From the NCBI GenBank assembly GCA_037179385.1, contig CM074179.1, forward strand, positions 30,386,046-30,450,045: a DNA stretch of 64,000 nucleotides, written 5' to 3'. A program made the translations under genes and the position numbers. Shown in pieces: positions 49,701-61,700 of the stretch (its first letter is position 1; each line of letters begins with the position of its first letter). Source of the DNA: Holothuria scabra. Taxonomy: Eukaryota > Echinodermata > Holothuroidea > Aspidochirotida > Holothuriidae. The notes under the pieces are model-generated. The model was not told the origin of the DNA, ran no database searches, and saw nothing but the letters and a program-made list of their open reading frames with translations.

Positions 49701-52700
49701 TGTTACAACACTGTTAATCACACTTGTAAACAAGTGAGTAAAAACGTACCTACATAACCATGTACCATACACAACCACATTCCTTACAGAACCATGAACT
49801 TGACACAGCCATGTTCATTACAAACCATGTACCTTACACAGCCATGTAGTTTATAGAACCTATGCATGTACCTGCATGTACCTATCAAAACCATGTACCC
49901 TTACATGGCATTACATCATAGCATATCCTACCTTTCCGTGATGTTGGTGAGTTTTTTGTGTTTGCTTTTGTTTTTCAGAAAAAGGTGATGAGAAGGCTAC
50001 AATGAAAGATGTTTTGAAGAGCCCCTTCCTATACATTATCTCAATCATCTTTATGTGTTCCACTTTACAAGCCGGGGGCTACCATGACTGGGCACAGCTA
50101 TATCTTATACAAGACAAGGGGTTCTCATCAACTGTAGGTATGTACTTCACTGTTTCTCCTGGCTTTTAGTGGAAGTGAGGTGGTAGAGTGGTACACTTGT
50201 TACATTGGATAAAAGTTTGTCTGAAGCTTTTACACAGATATTGTTTTAAAAAGACAGACAATTGCTGTGACCTCCTAAATGCCCATCTTGGCTCCAAAAA
50301 ATTACTGTTAGTGGGTGCCTAACATGATCAACCATTGCCCATCTGCCAAAAAAAAAAGACTCTTGACCAGGCCAGCTTTGACATCAAGCACAGAGAGTTA
50401 GAAATGTATTATCTTGTGCAGTACAGGTGGCAATCATTGCAGTTTTCGTCCATATCGTTGTAATAAAACAACTGCACCTGGAAACCCAGATAATGAGAAC
50501 GAGTATAACCATTTATAGGTATCTCACAGGTTTGTGTCATTTTTAGTGTAATGTTAAATGTCAGAATTACTCACAGGATGAAGACACCAGATATCGGTAT
50601 TAACTCCTCTCCATGTGAGCACAGTCTTAATTCCTCTCCTAGTGATACATACCTGCCAACTTTTACGATTTTGGCGTAATTATTACGATTTTTTATACCC
50701 GACTACGAATTCCGAATTTCAGCGCCCAAATTACGATTTTTCATTTTCCCGATCCCCGAAGTACAGTCTTCAAATGTAAACATGCAATGTAGAAAGCTCC
50801 TGCATACACCAACTAGTGGTAATACACTCAGCGCTGCATGCACTGCTGTATACTGCCTCGGAGTGTGTTAAGCATAGAGCAGGATATAGGAACTAGGGTA
50901 CGGACTCCCAATGGCGTGTACGTAAATCGTCTGTGATTGCATGGAGACATGGCATCCACGTTCACTCTGGGCATGACTTGGGCAAAAGTCACGCGGGGAG
51001 CGATCATGTGTGTAGGAACTGTATGGCTGAAATCCATTCGCCCAATTCCTGCGACTTATTTGTCCTTGTAAAATGTGTATTTCATCCTAAAAAGTGGCAT
51101 AAGCTGTTCGCTGTGATGTGTAAAGATATTTTCTAACTTTTCACGTCAACAGAAATGGTCGGCAAGAGGCTGAATTTGTCTTTCAGTGATAAAAAGAGTA
51201 ATGTTCAAGGAACGCACTCATGCAGGCAAGGACAACTCCCCCTTGTAAGACAAAACGGCCTCACAGTTCCCAGTGCTTTTGTAAAGTCAGACAACTCGGC
51301 ACCTACTAAAAGCATATAGCCCTTCATATACAGACAATTCGGCGTCTTAATGAAGCTGCCTACTCAGACAGCTCGGCACCTAATGAAACTCTGAACAGAG
51401 GAGACAACTCGTCCCCAAATGAAGTCGCAAATGTAGGCCTGTCCTAACATTCCAACATTTTTCTCATGTTTGATTTTACACATTTTCTGTGGAGATTGAA
51501 AAATGGACGTTAAAAAGGAAGGCATATTCTTCTACTAAACTGAATACCTGGGTCACTGGGTGGGGAGGGGTTTTTATCATTTTTTTTTCTTTTTCATTCT
51601 CAAATTAAAAACTATGCCCAGTAAGGTAGTATAGACTGGGAAGCACAAGTGGCATGAGGTGACTGATCTTATTTTATTTTAGTAGCTGGTCAGCTGTTAA
51701 TCATATGTTGTAAGTGGTTGACTGAAAAGATGAACCAGAATATTTTTGCCAATTGAATCAGTCAGCTTGATATACAGGGGGGTAAAAAACGTTACTCCCT
51801 TATTCTGTGGCTGACTTAAAGTTTGCATGAAAGTGACTCACTCTCAGCCTTGTGAATTAGGGGCAGCTAATAGATGCCAAACTGAAAAGAGAAGGCTTGA
51901 ACAGACATTCTATCTTTACTACATTGTTTTATTTTTTGTATCCTTTTTCTTCCATTTTCACATACAGATGGTTAAATTTACAGCTATAACAAATAATGAT
52001 GTAGTAGGGCTACAGGTGCAATTTCTTTCTAATCATTTGAAAAGGAGTGCAAAAATTTGGGAAAGGGAAGACTGGCAATAGCCACAGTGCACCTTTGAAT
52101 TTTTTTGAAATGTCACTCCACAATTTCCCACAGTACATTCCAAGGTGTAGGCTGCAATGTGGTACCATGATATGCAAACTACAGCCTAACTTAAGCCAAA
52201 CTAAAGCCTACAATATGTGCCTCTTGTATAAAATACTTCTCAGCTTGTCATAATGGCAACATTGACACTTGCAGAAACCAGTGCTGTAATCGAGTCACTA
52301 AATCAAATGACTCAAGTCACCAGTTTTCAAACTTTAAAGTGGCTCTACTCGAGTCATTGACTCAAGTCACTGTACTATTTCAACGTGGAAATAACTCCTG
52401 AATTCTATCGAGTCACTATGATTTTGAGAGGAAGTGACATGAGTCGTGATTTGTTACAACACTGGCAGAAACTAGAAGCACTAGTTTACTGGCATGCATG
52501 AAGAGTAAAAAGCAAAACATGAATAGGCCTACATATATACATTTGTCTGATCTACTTCTTCTTCAAACAATGTTAAATAGGTTCTGTTCTACCAACCAAA
52601 TAGTCCAATCACAGTCACATGTTACAGTACTTCTCTAATTTCTCTGGGCACTTGGAAGTCTTTAAAACTGTTGTCAAGTATGATAAAGAATGCAGTCTTT

Positions 52701-55700
52701 CACCAGCAGCTGACATTATTGCTTCCCATAATTTGCTTTGGCTTGCTGAATGTCTCCCTCAACTGTCTAAACTCCAGTAGTTGCAAGGTATGGTGATCCA
52801 GAATTAACATTTTCTTTCAAAATATTCAAGGTGTACACGATGATAATTAAAAGTCAGTTGACACTTTGTAGGTTAAATGAACCTGGACTTAAAAGATGAC
52901 ACCCAAGCAGTTCCAATTCTCTTAACCTTCTTCATTAAGCCCCTCCCTCCTCTGTCTAAAATTCATCCTCATCCAGACACAATCTCAGTCTGTTACTTCA
53001 GGGTGATCATACTTGATCCCAGTGTGTAATCAAACATTCTCAGTAGAGTGTGTTATATGACTTCTGTACTCTCCACATTTTGAACTTGCTTTCATTCAAA
53101 GAGTAGAGCCAATTGGGAATTCTGTGGATGTGGACTAACTACAAAAATTATAGTTTGGGGTGAGAGAATCAAGCTTTAAATGTCTTTGTTCACTTCATTA
53201 TCTGCTTGTGTGGCTGATGCCTTCACACATGACCACGTACATCCAGCGTAAAGTACAGGAAACAGTTCATGGCCAGCAGCACTATGAGTCTGACATCCCT
53301 TGGGTTTCTCCCTGCAAGTGCAAGAAAAAAAGAAACCATCAGTTTCTGTTTGGGGTGAAGATTTTTATCATTTACCATGATGTATTAAAACCAAATGCAA
53401 CCTGTAGCATAGTACATATAGTAGTATCCTACAACTAAAGACTGGCATCAGGTATTCAATGTTTTTTTTTTTCTTCTTCTTTTAAGTGTTGGTAAAAGTA
53501 AGTTAAACTGCATCAAGGAATTAAACACTAACATATTTCACCATTTTTCCCAATTAAATAATGTACCTTTCCAGTGCAACAGAATCAAGCTTGATTAGCC
53601 CCCAGTAGGCATATATAGCCTAACGTTACACATGTACTTAAATTTGAGGCATCAGACCTTAGTCAGTTACAAATTTGGCTCCAACAATTTGTCTCAAACA
53701 TACTTGGGGACTCTAGACACCCCACCCCCTGTTAAAAGTTTTAAAGAAAGTGGCAAAGTATGGTTAAAATTACTGCAACCCTCATCCTATCAGACCAAAA
53801 TTGCATGCCAGCTCTTTTTACTATAAGGCCCTACTGTTTTACAGCCTGCTAAATAATAACATGCCCTGTAGGCCATTTTTGCCCCATCTGACCTAAATTC
53901 CTATCCCCATCAGTGTAAAAAGACTTCGTGTTCATATAACATCTCATTGCACCGTGAAAAGGCTCCATGCACAAAGTTTACAGAAGGAGAGTGGATTATT
54001 TAGATTCAGGAACTATCCAGTAACGTTAGGCGTAATATACTATATACTACGTCTATATAGGCCTATTGCATACTAACTGTGTTACAGGAACGTGTCCGCA
54101 CTAAGTGAAGAAAAATTCTTCTTTTTCAACTTAAACAAGAATAAAATATGAAACCATCACAAGTAACTTACAATTTGTGAGCGATACTACATCCTCCTCA
54201 TTTTCTGATAGAAGTAGATGACTTAAAAAATCAAATTTTTGGACGTTCAGTGTGTGTGTGATTTGTATGGATCTCTATGTAAGCGATCCGTCTGTTGCCC
54301 AGATAGAATGTGGGTACTGAGTGCCCATGCGATCACAGCTGTTTGGGGAGTCTGCCCTCTAGTTCCTATTATCCTACTCTATGGTGTTAAGTTGGCTTCT
54401 GTGTGTGTTATGCAATACCACGCTGCTTCTGTGTGTACGTACGGATACAGCACACATGCTCTATATAGCATGCATGCAGCACGCAATACGGCTGCACGAT
54501 ATGTAACACGGTGACATGTAATTGCACTTCTGGTGCAGTGCAGTGGTTTGTATCGCAACCTTTGGCTAGCTGTACTGTGCATATGTCAATGACGTGTTAA
54601 TGGTTATGCTTCCTAGCGCTCTCTGTTGATGGTAAACATCATTCTTTTTTGAGATTCTTACCAGTGAATATTCTTTAAAATTCAAACCTCAGTTTACTGT
54701 ACGAACAGCTTAACTGCTCCACGTTTGGATACATCGATTCCGGTTAGCGAAACTTGGAATGTTTCTCAGTGAGGCCTAACGTTAGGCTACTGTATGTGAC
54801 GGTGAAGTAATGCATGATGTATTTGATTGAACTTTAAGCTACTATTGTAGTATCTGAGTGTAGGCTAGGCCTATACAGTATGCCTTAGCGTAACGTGAGA
54901 TTCCTGGTATAGGCTAGCTGACTGGCTTATAATTATATCGACGCAATTGACAGAGTGAGGATTCCATTTCAATGATAGGCCTCTGCACTCTCTGGTTTGT
55001 TGGAATATGTGTCAAACTATGAAGAATAGTATCACTAGACCCAAACACCCAGCCATTTTGTAGGTAGGCCTAAATATAATGTAGGGGCCTAGTAGGGCCT
55101 AGCCTATGTCTTACTAGTAACTTAGTTTTGGAGGGTGAAAATGTGCAAAACATCTAGGCCTAGAAAAGCCTAGTAAAGAGAAACAAATAGCCATTCTTAT
55201 GAGGTATCTAACCTACAGTTGATTTGGGATGGCCAGTGGAATGTAGATGGCGAAGGGGCTATTTCATGCATTTCTGTTTCCTCACAGATTTAAAGGTAAC
55301 TGCATGTAAGTAAAGATGCAACTTTCTCCTTGAAGATATTTCACAAAGCAAGAAAAATAAACAAAGGAGGGTGTTTCATTTTATTCAAATCTTGTACCAA
55401 ATGTTGCACCATTTTGCGTCTAGCCTGTCGTACAAAGGCAAAAATTTTTTCCCTTAGACCCCTCCCCCGGGCCGGCGATCACCAGGTGTATCTTCATTAC
55501 TATTTTTCTTTGGAAAAAGTTGGCAGGTATGGTGATACAGTATTGAAGGCATCTTTTTGTGGCCAGAGTATTAACTCTGCTCCTAGTGAGCTTAGTACTA
55601 AGTCTTCTCCAAGTGGGCATAGTACTTAGTCCTTTCTCATTGAGGAATAAGTCCTGTCCGGTGAGCATGGTTAGTATTAAGTCCTCTCCTGGTGTGCATA

Positions 55701-58700
55701 ATTTTTAAGTTCTCTTCTAGTGGGCAGCGGTAACTCCTCCCCTAGTGAGCATAGCAGTAGAATGGTCAATTCAGTGTAGGTAATGACAACTACCTTCATC
55801 ACATTTGCTGAACAACTTCTCTCAAACCTTTGGCTTTCACTTAATGTTTTTTTTTTTTTACATTTACAGGGAGTGGCTTCACGAGTGCATTTAACATTGG
55901 TGGAACAATTGGATGTATAGCAAGTGGATACATCACAGATAAATTGGTTGCCATGGTGAGAAAGTTTTGCTCCTTCTATAATTAGAAGCATTTGGGGTGT
56001 TCAGAAGTGTAAGGTCAGCATTCATTTTCTTCCAGTTTGGATCATTTAAGAGTTTACAGCATCCCATAGGTGGTCCACCTAAATAGCATGTTGACAATAC
56101 TCCTGTAGTGACTATACATTTTTTGGTTTCGATGATAAGAGAAACCAATGCATTCATGATGGCATGCACGTGTGTATGTGTGTGTGCATATGCTGTGTAT
56201 GTGTGTGTGAGCTTGTAAACGATACCATGCCGGGTACAAGCAGCTCACGAGGGCTGAGGCCTTGCACGTCTTTCCTCGCTCACGCGGAGCTTGTAACTGG
56301 CGTAGCTACCTGAAAATTCGGACACTGCAATGAGCTCTGTCACGTGATATGCAAGAGCCAGCCCTCGCTCGCGGCATTCGCGTGCCGGGTGACATAAACG
56401 GCTAAAGGGGAATTCCGACCATTTCCTTACGGGGAACAGTTCTGTGTACCCCGTAAGGCATTGAATACGGGTATGCCCTGTGTGTGTGTGTGTGTGTGTG
56501 TGTGTTTGTGACACTTTGCTTGTTACGATATCTTTGCACGATATGCACGATATCTCAAGATAGGAATGTCTGACAGTTTTCAAACTTGGTACATAGATGT
56601 GGCCATATTGAGAGGAAGAACCCTATTGTTTTTGGTGGAGGTCAAAGGTCATCTGGGGTCACCAGGGGTTAAAGTTTAAAAACCTTGTTATCAGGATATC
56701 TCGAGGTAGGAAACTTGGATAGGTTTCATATTTGGTATGTGGATGCGTTATAATCAGTAGATGGTCCCTATTGTTTTTGGCAGAGGTCAAAGGTCAAAGT
56801 CTAAAAATCTTGTTAACACGATATCTCAAGGTAGGAAGCTTGGATAGATTTCATATGTGGTTTGTGGATGTGGTATAGTCAATAGATTGTCCTTTATGTT
56901 TTTGGCAGAGGTCAAAGGTGGTCTGGGGTCATGTGGGGTCAAAGTCTGAAAATCTTGATAACTTGATTTCTCGAGATGGGAAGCTTGGATAGATTTCATA
57001 TTTGTTATGTAGATGGGTTATGGTCAAGTTATGGTCCCCATTTTTTGTGGTGGAGGTCAAAGGTCATCTGGGGGTCAAAGTCTGAAAATTTCGATAACCC
57101 CATCTCTCAAGATAGGAAGCTTGGATAGATTTCATATTGTGTATGAAGATGGGTTATGGTCAGGAGATGGTCCCCATTGTTTTGTAGTGGAGGTCAAAGG
57201 TCATCTGGGGTCACCTGGGGTCAAAGTCTGGAAACCTTTGTAAGTATGATCGTTCAAGATAGCTGGTCATCAGTCTGTCAATCGTTTGTGCGTCTAGCTA
57301 TGTATGGCTTTTTTGGAGGTCGAAAGGTCATCTGGAATGACAAAATTATTTTTTGAACATGCTAGTATAACATTTGAATGAGAAGATAATGGTGCATAAT
57401 GGCACTCGTCGAAACCTCAATGCATTTTTGCATTCTGGTTATGAATAAGTTGTTTGGGATTGTTCCCTAAATACCCTAGGCTCATTCCATAACTTGAAGC
57501 TGAGCAGCAATGGAATACTGTTCATGTTCTTTGTTCAAATATTTGGTTATACGGTATTTGGCTATTTACGTGGAATGTGTTCCTTCATCTTTTGAAAGTG
57601 TTTGTACTTTATTAATAAAAAGTTGAACAGACCTCTAATATTCAGTTATGTTTCCTGTTTACTACCAGAGTCCACAAAGAAGACTTGGCAGTCCTCGTTT
57701 TTCTTATCTGGTGCTAACAACTCTGTGTTGTTTCTTCTCTCAGTACTACATGCTAAGGTTTATATCACCAGAGACATCAAAGGTAAGATTAGGATACCAT
57801 TTGACAAAGAATCAACAAATGCTGTAGACGAATCTGAGCAGCCAGAAAGGGCGGCCGTTAGTGGGGTCCTTCAGCCTTAAATCGTCTCAGTTTTATTGTG
57901 CATTTACAATTCTAAGCCATCATGTTCAGTAAAGTTGACTGAGTCCAGAGGTATATCAGTGCGCAATCATCTATGCTGCTGTGAAGCAAAGAATTTGGAA
58001 GATTTAAACTTATAGACCTCAGATCAGACCATCACTTGACTATTTGGTAGTAATCTAGTTCATCTACAGGCAAATCCTAACAGTCAAGTGATGTTCTGAT
58101 TAAGTCGGTTATAAGTGGGGTCCATCAGCTTTAATATTTTCATTTCTTTGCTTAAATGAATGATTGCATACTGAAATACCTTGATTTCTTCAGTTTTACT
58201 GAATATATGGGTTCACCACTGCATTTAGACAATGCCATTTAAGACTATTTAAGGCTGAATGACCCGACTAATAGATGCCTTTACTAGCTCCTTGGGTTAC
58301 ACTGTATTACATAGGGATCATACTAGTCCCGGCAATCATGGAAAGTGAGAAAAAACTAAAATCTAAATTTCCAGGCCTACAGAGTCTGATAAATTGACTA
58401 ATTTTTCAAAAGGTAACAAAAAGTCAGGAAATGCTAGATATTGAATTTATTGCCCTGATTTTCTCAGTGTTCAGTTACGTTATTCTGTGTACAAAGAATG
58501 GAAATATGACATCCGAGTGTTTTTAGAGGTCCTGCATGGAAATATATGTCAAAGTCTTTGAAAATCATGGAAAAGTCATGAAATTTTGTCATTTTAAATG
58601 AAAGTGCTCTTAAGTTTGGGGTTGTTTTTAATTTCCGTTTGTCTGTGTTTGAACTGGTAGTATCTCTATGCTCCAGCCTCATCCACCAGCTCTATAATAT

Positions 58701-61700
58701 CTCACGAGTACTTAGCTTCCTATTTTTGACACATGTTAGCCTGTCATTCGGCTTTTTGTTCTTTCTAGATACGATTATGCAAACAGGTGACTGCTTGTTT
58801 GCAATGTGACTGACATTCCCAGGCTACACCATATCCAGAGTTGGGCAGCCATGCTGGGGTGCCAGTCTTCCAAATTTGACCTTGCTACTCCCCACTCACC
58901 AGCTTGCATTGTCTGCTGGTACTCTTACTGGATTTTTCTGCTCAACTAGTTTACAGTACCTGCTGCTTCTGACACCTTAAAATTGGCTGATCATAACATT
59001 TCTTTATCCAGCCACCTCTAGAACCACCTGTAATGCAGCACCCTGCATTTGGAATCACTTGCAATCCCAGATGAGGGATTCTGAATCTCTACATACTTTC
59101 AAAAAGAAATTTAAGACTTCCCTTTACTCTATGTTGCAGGCTAGATATCTATTGCTTCTACTATTCTTTGTGTGTGTGGTTTTGGTTGTATTTTATAGTG
59201 CTATGATCTGGTTTAAGCAGCCCCCCTGTATACACTTCTTCTTCTTCTCCTTTGCTATTACTATACCATTATTACTTTTACTGTTATTATTTTTTGGTGA
59301 ACAAAGCTGAATGAAAAGTAGCTTGTCAAAAAAAAAAATAGTTTCTCCTATGATTAACCCCTTTGATAGGCATGGTTTTGCCAGGCAACCATGATTTACC
59401 ACTATTATATACATATGGTTTCCTTCCAAACCCATAGGACTCAGTTGCCTACTGGAATAGCTGATTGTAAACCAATGGTGTGTAATCGTGTTTTGGGCAT
59501 GCAGTAGGCTTGAAGAGGGGATATTTTTCACACATACATCCTCTTGAGGCATAACAAGGACAAATATTTTAGCATTCAAACCAACACACTAAGTATTTGT
59601 CTGAACCTGTCCATACATACTGTGTATTTGTGATATAACACATAGCTCAGTATGATGGGATGGGCCCCCTTCCATAGTGAATGGGTTAGTTAATTCCTAC
59701 CAAATGCAATCTTTTAAAAGTGTTGTAGATAAATAACTGTATTCATTCGTTTTTGTTTACAGATACCCCTCCTCATAAGTGCTTTTATTATTGGCTACTG
59801 TTCGTATGGTGCAATTTCATTAAATGGAGTGCTTGTGGTGGAGAATTCCCCAGTCCATTTATCTGGTACAAGTCATGCTATAGGAGCCTTGGCAGGCAAT
59901 GGTAGGTACAATATGTGTGTCTGTAAATGAGGAAGGGGTGGGAAGAGGATGGGAATTGGGAGGGGGCTAAAGATCCACTAGCAGTGTTTCTGGCAGAGTG
60001 TGAAAGGGGGAGAAAGGAAGGGAGGGTATTTGTCCCCCCTCTTTCCAAAAGTTTCCAAAAGAAGGTTGGTAAAATCCCCTTTTCAGTTCCATAAAAGTTG
60101 AAAAACTGTCAATATCTTGTCTTTTTTTTAAAGAGAGGACACATTTTACAGCAATTTTTGAACTTACACAAATAAGTGGCCATTAGAACCCTTCAAACTG
60201 CACCTTACAGGGGGCCTTGGAGCAAGCTTTTGTCCCACTGAACCTTCTTATAACTATAACCTAGGACAGAAAAAGCTACTGGAAAATTGGGACACTGCAA
60301 TGAGCTCTGTCTCGTGACATGCAAGAGCCCGCCCCCACTCACGGCATTCATATGCTGCATGACGTAAATGGCTAAATGGGAATTCCAATTATCTACGGGG
60401 AACTGTTCTCTGTACCCTGTAAGGGGTTGAGTACAGGTATGTGCTGTGTGTATGTATGTGACGCTTTTGCTTACAAATGATATCTCAAGAAGGGTAAGTG
60501 TGACCAATCTCATATTTGGGTGTGTGGGTTGGCCATATTGAGTAGATAATCCCTTTAATTATGGGTGGAGGTTAAAGGTCATTTGAGGTCACGAGAGGTC
60601 AAAAGTTTAAAACCTTGTTAACATGATTCTCAAGAATGGCTCATGTGACTAAGCTCGTATTTGTTGTGTAGGTCTGTTGTATTCAGAAGATGATCTCATT
60701 TGATTGTCATGAAGGTCAAAGGTCATTTTGGGTCACAGCTGGGTCAAAGCCTGACAAGCTTGTTAGTTCATTTTAACAAGAAACGTAACTTGTAGGGTCC
60801 TGATACTTGTTATATGGATGGTGCATAGTGAATAAATGATCCCAATAGTTTTTGGAGGAGGTCAAATGTCATTTGGGTTCACAAGGGGCAAGCAGGATCT
60901 CAATGTAGGAAGCTTGGATGCCTTGCATGTATACTCTGTGTGTTCTTTATGTAGCCCTGTCAATTGAAAAACATTATAGAGCACTTGCAATGTGAAAAAA
61001 GCCTTACATTTCAGCGGCAAGGAATCACTAAGCCTTTTGGCTTTCTGTTTGTGTTTTTTGTAAGCAAAGCAAAGCAAAAACATCCAGAAGATATGCTAAC
61101 ATGTGACTTCAAATAACCCTTGTAGTATTCTCGATTTATAGTTCACCCTAGTTCCCAATTCAGAATAAAGAACCTTAAGAATTACCAAAAGATACCATTT
61201 TCTGTCTAGGTACTTAAAAACAAGTTTCCTGTTACATCTAGTCAGGTCAGAAAATTTAGTCCTATCATAGCATAAGTAAGGATTTACAATCTACGGACAG
61301 ACGCAGTAAGGATATCAAATGTAGTAAAACTCAGAAAAGAGATCTAGTCTAGTAACAAACCTGGTATGATATTCAATCTGGTAAGTGACCCAGAAAAGCT
61401 ATTAAATCCAGTTACCAACCCAGAAAGAATATTCAATCTAGAATCAGACCCAGAAAGGGTCTGCAGTCTAGGAATGGACCCAGTAAGAATTTTCAATGTA
61501 GAAACAGACCAAGTAAAGATATTCAATCTAGTAACAGAAAATTTAATTTGTTTAGACCAACCAGCTTCTTTGATTTAGCTTCACTGCTATATTCAAAATA
61601 ACTTCCTGACCATTTTTTTTTTGTAATTCTAACACTGCATTATGAAAGATCATAGCATATATCTCTAGCCCAGGTAACACTAACTTTATTTCTTACATAA

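Larger units (their letters stand above)
50648..55531. mobile_element. Putative 4.9-kb TIR element filling SLC37A4 intron 5
   Basis: CATACCTGCCAACTTTT at the left end is exactly inverted at the right end (AAAAAGTTGGCAGGTATG region). Both ends abut the direct repeat GTGATA (50642-50647, 55532-55537). It contains two later MITE insertions. No transposase is recognised. It could instead be two solo ends of the same family placed by chance. Confidence 0.55.

Noticed and set aside
59193..59579. 128-codon minus ORF in SLC37A4 intron 7
   Set aside because: It is antisense to the retrotransposon remnant and low complexity, with no similarity.
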